From contig NZ_FTNI01000015.1 in NCBI RefSeq assembly GCF_900156315.1, positions 124,001 to 188,000 on the forward strand: a DNA stretch of 64,000 nt. The letters are read 5' to 3'. A model generated the notes under the pieces. The model saw only the letters and a program-made list of their open reading frames with translations, ran no database searches and had not been told where the DNA came from. How positions within the stretch are numbered: position 1 is the first letter of the stretch; each line of letters begins with the position of its first letter. Of this stretch, positions 9,828 through 17,586 are shown piece after piece. The stretch is from Microbispora rosea. GTDB taxonomy: Bacteria > Actinomycetota > Actinomycetes > Streptosporangiales > Streptosporangiaceae. The position numbers and the translations under genes were made by a program.

Positions 9828-10478
9828 TCAGCTCCCGGCGGTGGCGGCGACCGTCGCGGCGGTCGTGGCCGCGGCCACGGCGGCGTGGATCGACGCGATC
9901 GTCTTGCGAACGGCCTCGGCGGTCCACTGGCCCTCGGCGATCTCCTTGATCCGGCCCTTCGGCGCGTCGGGGAACGCCTTGCGGTCGAGCTTCGCCGCGT
10001 GCATGACCGCGATCAGGACCGCCGTCCGCTCGTCCGGCTCGGCTCCGGCCAGCACGTTATGAACGCGTTCCCGCACGCCCTGCTCGTGGCTCGGGTCGAG
10101 CTCGGGATAGCGCGTGGTGGGGAAGATACCCAGGATCTTGCCCACCTGCTCGCTCAGCACGCCCCGGGCGGCCAGGCGGGTCAGCAGCCGCTTGCGCAGC
10201 TTGCTCGCACGGAGCTTGCCCACCCACCAGTCCGCCTTGCGCGGACCGCGCTCCTCGGCGATACGGGTGAGGGCCGTGTCCAGTTCCTCCTCGCCCACCG
10301 GGGTGGGATCGACGGGCACGACCTTCGCGCCGTCGAGGTCCACCCGGCGGCGTACGGTCAGCTCCGCGAGCAGGGCCCCGGCGAGCGCGCAGTCGAGCTC
10401 CACCGACCCGATGACCGGCTTGCCGGTGTCTTCCCGGTAGGCCAGGAGCAGCACTTCCTCGGCGATCGTCAGTGTCAC
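9828..10478 (-). CDS. GPP34 (GOLPH3-like) family protein
   Basis: A 216-residue protein of the GPP34 phosphoprotein family, common in actinobacteria, where the function is not established; eukaryotic members bind phosphatidylinositol-4-phosphate. Family hallmarks include the N-terminal TIAEEVLLLAYREDTG, a GALLAEL helix, and Lys/Arg-rich helices in the middle (RASKLRKRLLTRLAARG). An Ala-rich C-terminal tail ends the protein. The start is placed at GTG 10478, where family similarity begins, giving a 43-bp divergent gap to tenA; 41 further upstream codons are open but would overlap tenA. Confidence 0.88.
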   Translation of the reverse strand: MTLTIAEEVLLLAYREDTGKPVIGSVELDCALAGALLAELTVRRRVDLDGAKVVPVDPTPVGEEELDTALTRIAEERGPRKADWWVGKLRASKLRKRLLTRLAARGVLSEQVGKILGIFPTTRYPELDPSHEQGVRERVHNVLAGAEPDERTAVLIAVMHAAKLDRKAFPDAPKGRIKEIAEGQWTAEAVRKTIASIHAAVAAATTAATVAATAGS

Positions 10479-10521
10479 GGAGTCGAGCCTAACTCGCGGA
10501 TTACGGCCACAATGAGCCCTT

Positions 10522-11127
10522 ATGGGAATCTCTGCGGACCTGCATGCCATCGGGCGGCCGATGCTGGACGCCCAGCTCGCGCACCCGACCGTACGCGGCA
10601 TCGCGGCGGGCCACCTGCCCGAGGCGGTCTTCCGGTCATGGCTGGAGCAGGACTACCTGTTCCTGCTCGACTACGTCCGGGTGTTCTCGCGGCTGGCCTG
10701 GCAGGCTCCGGACGCCCATCTCGGCGACCTGGTCGACCTGGCGCACGCGACCTGGCACGACGAGCTCGACCTGCACCGGTCGCTGGCGGCCGGCTTCGGC
10801 GCCGACCTCGACGGCGCGGTGAAGGGGCCGGCCTGCGCGGCGTACACCTCGTTCCTGCTGGAGTCGGCGGCGGACTACGGCGAGGGGCTGGCGGCGCTCT
10901 ACCCCTGCATGTGGGGCTATTCGACGCTCGGCCGGATCCTGGCCGCCGATCCGCCGGCCGAGCCGCGCTACCGCGCCTGGGTGGACACCTACGCCGACCC
11001 CGGGTTCGCCGCCCTCGCCGCGCGCATCGCCGTGATGATCGACGAGGCGGCTCCGGACCCGGCGCGCGCCCGGGAGATGTTCGTCCGCGGCATGGAGCAC
11101 GAACTCGCGTTCTGGGACGTCCCCTGA
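10522..11127 (+). CDS. tenA: TenA/THI-4 family aminopyrimidine hydrolase (thiaminase II)
   Basis: A 201-residue all-helical protein that hydrolyses aminopyrimidine degradation products of thiamine so HMP can be salvaged. The three residues used by the Cys-type TenA class are recognisable: Asp in LEQDYLFL, the nucleophilic Cys in LYPCMWGYS, and the Glu near the C-terminus in MEHELAFWD. This supports an active enzyme. Only 1.5 kb downstream lies a TPP riboswitch with a CytX transporter, so the region forms a thiamine-precursor salvage neighbourhood even though other genes intervene. Confidence 0.88.
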   Translation: MGISADLHAIGRPMLDAQLAHPTVRGIAAGHLPEAVFRSWLEQDYLFLLDYVRVFSRLAWQAPDAHLGDLVDLAHATWHDELDLHRSLAAGFGADLDGAVKGPACAAYTSFLLESAADYGEGLAALYPCMWGYSTLGRILAADPPAEPRYRAWVDTYADPGFAALAARIAVMIDEAAPDPARAREMFVRGMEHELAFWDVP

Positions 11128-11150
11128 CCGGCCGGGGTTAGTGTGAGGGC

Positions 11151-12029
11151 ATGCCGGAGCTGCCCGAGGTCGAGGCGCTCGCCGAGTTCCTCCGCGAGCA
11201 CGCCGTCGGCCGTGCCGTCATCGGGGTGGACGTGACCGCCTTCCAGGCGCTCAAGACCGTCGACCCGCCCGTCACCGCGCTCGCCGGGCTGCTCGTCACC
11301 GGCGTGGCGCGGCACGGCAAGTTCCTCGACGTCGACTGCGACGGCCTGCACTTCGTCACCCATCTCGCCCGCGGCGGCTGGCTGCGCTGGCGTGACGACC
11401 TCACCGGCGCCAAACCGGTGCGGCCGGGCAAGGGCCCGCTCGCGGTCCGGGTGAGGTTGTCGCCGGGCGAGGACGGCCGCGCCCCCGGGTTCGAGCTGAC
11501 GGAGGCGGGCACGCAGAAGCGCCTGGCCGTCTACGTGGTGCGCGATCCCGAGGACGTTCCCGGCATCGCCGGCCTCGGGCCCGACCCGCTGGCCGAGGAC
11601 TTCACGCCGGACCTGCTCAAGACGATCGTGGGCGGCAGCCGCGCGCAGATCAAGGGCCTGCTGCGGGACCAGAAGGTGATCGCGGGCATCGGCAACGCCT
11701 ACTCCGACGAGGTGCTGCACGTCGCGAAGATGTCCCCCTTCAAGATCGCCGGAACGCTGACGGACGGCCAGGTCGCCGACCTGCACGACGCGATCGTGAG
11801 CACGTTGCGGGACGCCGTCGGGCGAGCCAGGGGGCTGGCCGCCAAGGACCTCAAGTCGGAGAAGAAGTCGGGCCTGCGCGTGCACGGCCGTACGGGCGAG
11901 GCGTGCGAGGTGTGCGGCGACACGATCAGGGAGGTGTCGTTCGCCGACTCGTCGCTGCAGTACTGCCCGACCTGCCAGACCGGCGGCAAGCCGCTGGCCG
12001 ACCGCCGCATGTCGCGCCTGCTGAAGTAG
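11151..12029 (+). CDS. Fpg/Nei family DNA glycosylase
   Basis: A bifunctional DNA glycosylase/AP lyase for oxidised bases, 292 residues. The mature N-terminus would be Pro2-Glu3 (MPELPEVE), the catalytic Schiff-base residues. A helix-two-turn-helix region (about 165-235) carries GIGNAYSDEVLH, and the C-terminal zinc finger has four cysteines (CEVCG...CPTC). The lesion-recognition insertion resembles the actinobacterial Fpg/Nei paralogues rather than canonical MutM, so I give no symbol. It begins 23 bp after tenA and may be cotranscribed. Confidence 0.9.
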   Translation: MPELPEVEALAEFLREHAVGRAVIGVDVTAFQALKTVDPPVTALAGLLVTGVARHGKFLDVDCDGLHFVTHLARGGWLRWRDDLTGAKPVRPGKGPLAVRVRLSPGEDGRAPGFELTEAGTQKRLAVYVVRDPEDVPGIAGLGPDPLAEDFTPDLLKTIVGGSRAQIKGLLRDQKVIAGIGNAYSDEVLHVAKMSPFKIAGTLTDGQVADLHDAIVSTLRDAVGRARGLAAKDLKSEKKSGLRVHGRTGEACEVCGDTIREVSFADSSLQYCPTCQTGGKPLADRRMSRLLK

Positions 12030-12130
12030 GCGGGGACTGGAAAGTCCCACGGGCGCGGCCCGCGGATCACCGTGGGTCACAGCTCGCCGCCTGGGCCCGG
12101 GCATCGGTGGCGTGCCGTCACAATGGGCGC

Positions 12131-12454
12131 ATGACATTGCCGGAAATCGCCCCCGACGCGTTGCCCGAGGACGCGTACCTGCTGGACGTGCGCGAGAACG
12201 AGGAGTGGGTGGCGGGCCACGCGCCCGGCGCCGTCCACATCCCGCTCGGCGAGTTGCAGACGCGGGCGGACGAGGTGCCGCACGACCGGCCGGTGTACGT
12301 GGTCTGCCGGGTCGGCGGCCGGTCGGCGCACGCCGCGATGTGGCTCAACCACATCGGCCGGGACGCCGTGAACGTGGACGGCGGCATGCGGTCCTGGGCC
12401 GCCGTCGGGCGTCCGATGGTGAGCGAGACCGGCGAGGCGCCCTACGTCGCATAG
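12131..12454 (+). CDS. Single-domain rhodanese-like protein
   Basis: A 107-residue rhodanese with the active-site loop CRVGGRS (Cys plus Arg), the N-terminal LLDVREN.EEW motif and GHAPGAVHIPLGEL, all normal for the fold. It probably transfers or carries sulfane sulfur. ATG 12131 is chosen because upstream codons lack similarity. It sits between the glycosylase and the TPP riboswitch. A link to sulfur donation for thiamine is possible but not shown. Confidence 0.9.
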   Translation: MTLPEIAPDALPEDAYLLDVRENEEWVAGHAPGAVHIPLGELQTRADEVPHDRPVYVVCRVGGRSAHAAMWLNHIGRDAVNVDGGMRSWAAVGRPMVSETGEAPYVA

Positions 12455-12517
12455 GGACCGGGGCGGCGTAGGAAAACGGTCAAAGAAGTGTCATAATCCC
12501 AAAGACATCATCAATAC

Positions 12518-12611
12518 CCCGCGGGAGCTCGGGCGTGACCGGGCTGAGAGGGCGGATCGAACTCGTGCCGCCGACCGCATGAACCTGTCCGGATAATGCC
12601 GGCGTAGGGAG
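12518..12611 (+). promoter_or_regulatory. TPP (THI-element) riboswitch upstream of cytX
   Basis: The conserved cores are all here in order: GGGCTGAGAGGG (12541-12552), CGCATGAACCTGTCCGG (12577-12593) and TAATGCCGGCGTAGGGAG (12594-12611). They form the pyrimidine- and pyrophosphate-sensing helices. The terminal AGGGAG is also the ribosome binding site, 6 nt before ATG 12618, so TPP binding should sequester translation initiation of the transporter. Confidence 0.95.
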
Positions 12612-12617
12612 CGTGTG

Positions 12618-13958
12618 ATGACTTCTGCCGTCGTCGACGACGTGCACGCGGAGGTTCCGCTCACTCTGGACGAGGAGGCCCCGAGGACGCTGGGCCTGCT
12701 CGACCAGGGTGCCTTCTGGGCCAACCTCGGCGTCAGCCTCCTCGGCTTCTCGGGCGCGTTGTTCCTGCTCGACCCGCTGGGCGGCAAGCCGCTCACGTTC
12801 ACCGCGGCGGTGCTCGCCGCCGTCGTCGGCAGCCTGCTCGGGACCGCGATGGTCGGCCTGGCCGCGATCCCCGGCGTACGCACCGGGCGGCCCGCGATGG
12901 TGCTGCTGCGTGGCCTGTTCGGGGCCCGGCTCTCGTACATCCCGACCGTGCTGAACATCGTGCAGATGCTCGGCTGGGGCGCCTTCGAGCTGTGGGTCAT
13001 CGCCAACGGCGCGCAGGCGCTGTTCGGCACGGCGGTGCCGTACGCGGTGTGGGCGGTGGTGGCGGGTGCGCTGACGATCGCGCTGACGATCCGGCCGCTC
13101 GGCGCGCTGCGGCTGCTGCGGCGGTACGTCACGGCCGGCGTCGTGATCGCGATGATCTGGCTGTCGATCGCCCTGTTCCGGCAGGGGCCGTCCGTGGGGG
13201 GCGGCACCTGGGACGCCTTCGCCCCCGCCGTCGACTACGTCATCGCGCTGTCGGTGTCGTGGGTGCCGATGGCCGCCGACTACGCCAGGCACTCGCGGTC
13301 GAGCGGCGCGGCGTTCACCGGCGTGGTCGCCGGATACACGATCGCCCAGGTGGCCTGCCTGGCCCTCGGCATCGCCGCGCTCGCCCTGGTCGGCAACGAC
13401 GGGGACAAGGTGTGGGACCCGTTCGTCGCCGCCCCTCTCGGGGTCGTGTTCTTCGGCATCCTGGTGCTGCGCGAGGCCGACCAGTCGTTCGCGAACGTCT
13501 ACTCGACGACCGTGTCGATCCAGAACCTCGCGCCGCGCTGGGACCGCCGGGTGATCTCGGTCGTGATCGGCGTGCTCACCACGCTGATCGCGCTGTTCGC
13601 CGACGTGAACTCCTACGGCGCGTTCCTGAGCGTGATCGGGGCGGTGTTCGTGCCGATGTTCGCCGTGCTCGTGGTGGACTACTTCCTGCTCGGCGGGGCC
13701 GCCCGGTGGAACACGGCCGAGGACGCCCCCTCGCGCTGGCTCATGGTCGTGCCGTGGATCCTCGGGTTCGCGGCGTACTGGATCGTGACCTCCACCCCGA
13801 CCGTCGGCTGGTGGGACGGGATCTGGACCGAGGTCCGCCTCGCCCTCGGCTTCGTCCACCAGCCCTGGATGAACGCCGCGCTCGCCGCGTTCCTGGTGGC
13901 CGCGCTGGCGACCGTGGCGCTGTCCGTCCCGGCCCGCCGCCTGCGGTCGCGCCGTTGA
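12618..13958 (+). CDS. cytX: NCS1-family transporter, putative hydroxymethylpyrimidine transporter CytX
   Basis: A 446-residue polytopic permease of the nucleobase-cation-symport-1 family with about twelve TM helices. The N-terminus reads TLGLLDQGAFWANLGVSLLG, matching the CytX branch, which is repeatedly found behind TPP riboswitches and thought to import the thiamine precursor HMP. The riboswitch directly upstream is the main evidence for substrate. ATG 12618 is preferred over GTG 12615 by Shine-Dalgarno spacing. Confidence 0.9.
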   Translation: MTSAVVDDVHAEVPLTLDEEAPRTLGLLDQGAFWANLGVSLLGFSGALFLLDPLGGKPLTFTAAVLAAVVGSLLGTAMVGLAAIPGVRTGRPAMVLLRGLFGARLSYIPTVLNIVQMLGWGAFELWVIANGAQALFGTAVPYAVWAVVAGALTIALTIRPLGALRLLRRYVTAGVVIAMIWLSIALFRQGPSVGGGTWDAFAPAVDYVIALSVSWVPMAADYARHSRSSGAAFTGVVAGYTIAQVACLALGIAALALVGNDGDKVWDPFVAAPLGVVFFGILVLREADQSFANVYSTTVSIQNLAPRWDRRVISVVIGVLTTLIALFADVNSYGAFLSVIGAVFVPMFAVLVVDYFLLGGAARWNTAEDAPSRWLMVVPWILGFAAYWIVTSTPTVGWWDGIWTEVRLALGFVHQPWMNAALAAFLVAALATVALSVPARRLRSRR

Positions 13959-14013
13959 GTTCATCGAGCCTCACCTGACGCTCCACGAGCCGTTCGAGGG
14001 CGCGTCCGGCGGG

Positions 14014-14610
14014 TCAGGACGGGCGGACGGTCGTGCCCGCGGTGCGCACGAACGGCTCCAGCAGCGCCCGTGCGGACTCCCAGACGGTCTGCAGGTCGGT
14101 GCCGGACTCGATCAGCCGGGACCCGGCGAACACGATGGCGTTGATCATCTCCGCGGTCTCGGGCACCGCGGAGACGCCGAGATCGCGGAGCGCCCGCACG
14201 AGCGGCTCCAGGAGCTGCCGGTGCATGGCACGGCTCTGCTCGGCGACCGTGTCCCCCGGCGCGACCTCCGCGAGGACGGTGGCCAGCGCGTGCTCACCCT
14301 CGCTGATGAGCTCGAAGTTGGTCAGCACGTAGGCGAGCACGCGGTCGCCGGGGGTCGCAGCGGCGTCCATCGCTGCGGCGACCCCCGCCGACCAGCGGGG
14401 GAAGACGTCCTCCACCAGCGCGTTCAGCAGGTCCTCTGAGGACCGGAAGTACTGGTAGAGACTGGGGCGGGCCAGCCCGGCGCGCTCCGCGACCCGGGTC
14501 AGCGTCGGCGGCCGGCCGGTTTCCGCGAGGATCTGCCTGGCGGCGTCGAGCAGCGCCCGGTGCTGGGCGGCCCGATGCTCGGCAACGGTAGACGCCCGGA
14601 TGCGTGGCAC
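14014..14610 (-). CDS. TetR-family transcriptional regulator
   Basis: A 198-residue regulator with an N-terminal helix-turn-helix (about 15-62), including TLTRVAERAGLARPSLYQYF, and a ligand-binding C-terminal domain (about 80-195). It is the last gene of the ABC exporter operon, 24 bp after the ATPase stop. It most likely represses its own operon through the large palindrome at 16540-16583. The inducing ligand is unknown. Confidence 0.9.
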   Translation of the reverse strand: MPRIRASTVAEHRAAQHRALLDAARQILAETGRPPTLTRVAERAGLARPSLYQYFRSSEDLLNALVEDVFPRWSAGVAAAMDAAATPGDRVLAYVLTNFELISEGEHALATVLAEVAPGDTVAEQSRAMHRQLLEPLVRALRDLGVSAVPETAEMINAIVFAGSRLIESGTDLQTVWESARALLEPFVRTAGTTVRPS

Positions 14611-14634
14611 CTGCTCCCCTCCACCCTGGTCGGC

Positions 14635-15360
14635 CTATTCCGACAGTCTCCCATCCACCATCGACAGGACGCGATCGCAGTGGCCGAGCACATCGTGATC
14701 GTGGGTGACCATGATCGTCGCAACGGCGGACTCGTGCGTCTCGTGTGCGAGCAGCGTGACGATGTCGTCGCTGCGGGCGCGGTCGAGCGCGGCGGTCGGC
14801 TCGTCCACCAGCAGCACGGCTGGGCGCGTGACGAGTGCGCGGGCGATGCCCACGCGCTGCCGCTCGCCGCCGGACAACTGGTGGGGACGGTGCCCGGCGC
14901 GGTGCCCCATGCCCACCCGGTCGAGCAGCTCTCGCGGGTCGTGACCGTCGGCCGGGCGTTTGCCCCCCACGTCGAGCGCGAAGCGGAGCTGGTCGAGCGC
15001 GGTGAGGGCCGGGATGAGGTTGCCGGACTGGAAGACGAACCCGATCCGCTCGCGGCGGTGCCGCGCCTTTTCATGGGTGCTCGCCCGGGTTATGTCGACG
15101 CCGTCGAGCAGCACCCGGCCGCTGTCCGGCGTGGTGAGCGCGCCGGCGACGGCGAGCAGGCTCGACTTGCCTGAGCCGGACGGCCCGACGATGGCGACGA
15201 ACTCGCCGGGCGCCACCCCGAGGTGTACGTCGTCGAGCGCGGTGACCGTGGCGTCCCCGTCGCCGAGGGTCAGGGTGACGCCCTCCACCAGCAGGCCGCC
15301 GCGTTCCTGGGCGCCGGACCGGAGCGAGTCCGGGCGCGGGGACGTGGAGCTGGTGGTCAT
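14635..15360 (-). CDS. ABC transporter ATP-binding protein (LolD/MacB/DevA-type)
   Basis: A 241-residue ATPase with Walker A GPSGSGKSS, Q-loop VFQSGNLIP, signature LSGGERQRVGIARAL, Walker B VLLVDEPT and the switch His in VTHDHDV. This is the class that works with FtsX/DevC-type permeases. It starts at ATG 15360, overlapping the stop of the upstream permease frame by 4 bp. The permease is frameshifted, so the ATPase may currently lack a functional partner. Confidence 0.93.
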   Translation of the reverse strand: MTTSSTSPRPDSLRSGAQERGGLLVEGVTLTLGDGDATVTALDDVHLGVAPGEFVAIVGPSGSGKSSLLAVAGALTTPDSGRVLLDGVDITRASTHEKARHRRERIGFVFQSGNLIPALTALDQLRFALDVGGKRPADGHDPRELLDRVGMGHRAGHRPHQLSGGERQRVGIARALVTRPAVLLVDEPTAALDRARSDDIVTLLAHETHESAVATIMVTHDHDVLGHCDRVLSMVDGRLSE

Positions 15361-16494
15361 CTTTGCCCTCCCAGGGCTGCGAGCGGGTCGACGCGGACGA
15401 TGCGGCCCACGGCCGCCACGGCGCCGGCGAGGCCGAGGCCGATGAGGAGCAGGGCGGCGAGGACGATCGGCCCCACCTCCAGCAGGAAGGGCATGGGGGT
15501 CGTGGTGAGCAGGCTGCCGCCGCCCACCCCGATCAGGAAGCCGACGGCGGTGGACACGGTCAGGATGACGGTCGCCTGGATCTTCCCGCATGAGATAGCC
15601 GGTCGAGGCACCCATGGCCCGTATGACGGCGAGTTCGTGTTTGCGCTGGATCGTCCACACAGTGAAGAACGTCCCGACGACGAGCGCGGAGATGGCGTAC
15701 AGGAAGACCTGGATCAGCGTGAGCGTGGAGGTCTCTGCGGAGTAGCCGGGGGAGGCGTTGAAGGACTCCTCGAGCGTCATGCTTGTGGTGCCCGCCGCGG
15801 CGTCGCCGCCGGGCAGGTCGATCCGGTTTCCGTCCCGGGCGCGCAGGGCGATGGCCGTGGCCTCCTCGTACGCCCCGTCACGCACCTCGTCTCCCGGCCC
15901 GGCGCCGGCGTGCACCTGCTGCCAGGTGCGCAACGGCAGGTACGCCACGTCGACATGCCCGAAGGTGCGCTGGTCGCCGGTGGTGCCGACGACCTTGAGC
16001 CGGGTGCCCAGGCGGTCGACGACGACGGTGTCGCCGATCGCCACGCCCTCGTCCAGCACGGTCTTGCTGACCACGATCCCGTCGGGGTCGCCGAGTCCGG
16101 CGCCGTCGGAGACGGAGGGTGCGAGGAAGGAGCCGGGGTCGACGCCGAACAGGGCCAGGTCGATCGGCACCTGCGCGCCGGCGGAGGTCGTGGCCTTGGC
16201 GTTGACCAGCATGTTGCCGAACGGCGCGGCGTCGCCGACGTCGTCGCGGCCCTTCCACGCCTCGGCCTGGCTCACGTTGACGGTGCTGCGGGAGAAGGCG
16301 GAGTCGGTCTTGGTGCCCTCGGCGAAGGCGAACGCGGTGACGGGCAACCGCTTGAGCCCGGAGACGCCGTCGTTGACGAGCCCGGAGGAGAGGCCGGACA
16401 GCAGCACGACGAGGATCGCGATGAGGGCGACGACTCCGCCCATCAGGCCGAAGCGTGCGCGGGCGAAGACCAGCTCGCGCCAGGCCAGGAACAT
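15357..16494 (-). pseudogene. FtsX/MacB-type ABC permease with a one-base frameshift
   Basis: A permease of about 378 residues read in two frames. The first part (from ATG 16494) has an N-terminal TM helix, a ~210-residue extracytoplasmic MacB-like domain and a second TM, and reaches RAMGASTGYLMR. It then falls into a nonsense Arg/Pro frame. The second part (frame ending at 15357) continues with KIQATVILTVSTAVG and two more TMs. Total length is 3n+1. Removing one base from the CCC run at 15585-15587 joins the parts seamlessly as YLMRKIQATV. It is either a recent inactivating mutation or a sequencing error. Confidence 0.85.
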
Positions 16495-16539
16495 GACACT
16501 CCTCAGAAGCAGGGATTCAGGGACGACGAGCCCCCCGAC

Positions 16540-16583
16540 TTCCCGACGCGCCGTTGGTAAACATACCAACAGTGCGTCGGGAA
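16540..16583. promoter_or_regulatory. 44-bp nested palindromic operator upstream of ABC exporter operon
   Basis: Perfect symmetry around one centre. Outer arms are TTCCCGACGC (16540-16549) and GCGTCGGGAA (16574-16583), each separated by 3 bp from the inner arms GTTGGTA (16553-16559) and TACCAAC (16564-16570), with the 4-bp centre AACA. It lies 46-89 bp upstream of the permease ATG. The inner half fits a TetR-type operator, presumably for the TetR at the end of the operon. Confidence 0.75.
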
Positions 16584-16921
16584 GATAGCGTGCGCATGGT
16601 CTTGGCCGGCGCCCGCTCCTCAAGGGGAGATCGGTCTCGAAAGCGCCCGTACTCAGTTCGCAGAGGACCTCGTCGCCCTCGGCGCGCTCCTGGACGCCGG
16701 CAGCCCGGGCAGCATGCCGCGCCGCATCCTGTGCCGCATGCTGTGCCGCATCCTGTGCCGCATGCTGTGCCGCATCCTGTGCCGCATGCTGTGCTGCATG
16801 CTGTGCTGCATGCTGTGCCGCGACGACCTCGCCGTACGCGCCGAGCGCACTGTCGGGGCCGTCCACCGCACCTGACCCTCGGCGGGTGCTCCCAGGCGAT
16901 GCCGGCTCTCGGAACTACCGT
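16584..16921. other. 338-bp gene-free stretch with 12-bp minisatellite
   Basis: Between the exporter operator and the ogt gene I see no convincing gene. The central part is a 12-bp tandem repeat. Open frames cross it on both strands only because 12 is a multiple of three; their products are pure HAAQ- or MRH-like repeats without a fold. Confidence 0.6.
16721..16816 (+). repeat. 12-bp tandem repeat, eight copies
   Basis: Eight uninterrupted 12-mers. Units 1-6 alternate GCCGCATCCTGT and GCCGCATGCTGT, and units 7-8 read GCTGCATGCTGT. The alternation suggests an ancestral 24-bp unit expanded by slippage. It is flanked by GCCGCGCC and GCCGCGAC, degenerate copies of the same motif. Confidence 0.9.
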
Positions 16922-17482
16922 CTAGAGAGCGCCCTCCAGGCGGAGCAGGTGCTCCTTGGCCGCAGGGCCGCCGGCGTACCCGCCGAGCGAGCCGGGACCA
17001 TCCACCGCCCGGTGGCACGGCAGGAGCAGGCAGACGGGGTTGCCGGCCAGGGCGTTGGCCACCGCGCGGGGCGCCTGCGGCCGCCCGATCCGCTCGGCGA
17101 TCTCCTGATAAGTGGTGACGCTGCCGTACGGCACGGCCGGCATGAGCTGGATCACCGTGCGGCTGAAGCCGGTGACCAGGCGCAGGTCAACGGAAAGGGA
17201 GAAGGTGCGCAGCCTGCCCGTGAAGTACGCGTCCAGTTCTCTGCGCAGGGGATCGAGGCGGCGCGGGTCGGGCCCGATGAACGAGCCGACGGCGCGGGAG
17301 ACCCGGGCGAAGACCTCGTGCTCGTCCTCGTAGGTGCAGGCCAGCACGCCGCGCGCGGTCACCGCGAGGACCAGGCGGCCCACCGGCGCGTCCATGGTGC
17401 CGAAGGCGACCTCGGGCGGGGTCACGCCGACGTAGCCCGGCGAGGTCACGCGGAGTAGGGCTTCGAGGTCCTCGGTGGACAT
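16922..17482 (-). CDS. ogt: Methylated-DNA--protein-cysteine methyltransferase (Ogt-like)
   Basis: A suicide repair enzyme that takes the methyl group from O6-methylguanine. The 186-residue protein has the acceptor motif LLPCHRAV, the upstream helix-turn-helix with PYGSVTTYQEIA and the Asn-containing AVANALAGNP arginine-finger region. An N-terminal ribonuclease-like domain of about 85 residues precedes it. ATG 17482 is chosen as the first Met before family similarity. It is divergent from the histidine kinase gene at 17587. Confidence 0.93.
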   Translation of the reverse strand: MSTEDLEALLRVTSPGYVGVTPPEVAFGTMDAPVGRLVLAVTARGVLACTYEDEHEVFARVSRAVGSFIGPDPRRLDPLRRELDAYFTGRLRTFSLSVDLRLVTGFSRTVIQLMPAVPYGSVTTYQEIAERIGRPQAPRAVANALAGNPVCLLLPCHRAVDGPGSLGGYAGGPAAKEHLLRLEGAL

Positions 17483-17586
17483 GGGCGCCCCACTTTCTCT
17501 TCTCTGCGTGCAGGCAGCGTATCGGAGCGGTCGCGAGGTGACGGAAAACCCCAAGATCAAAAGGTGAAAGACGGCACGATGGGGAC

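Noticed and set aside
12480-13964. 494-aa open frame opposite cytX and the TPP riboswitch
   Set aside because: His/Arg/Asp-rich shadow frame; the plus-strand riboswitch and transporter are unambiguous.
16721-16816. CRISPR-like array
   Set aside because: The repeats are 12 bp, directly adjacent, and have no unique spacers; no cas genes are present.
16653-17018. Repetitive MRH/HAAQ open frames across the minisatellite
   Set aside because: Low-complexity translations of a slippage repeat in several frames, overlapping ogt; no ribosome site or domain.
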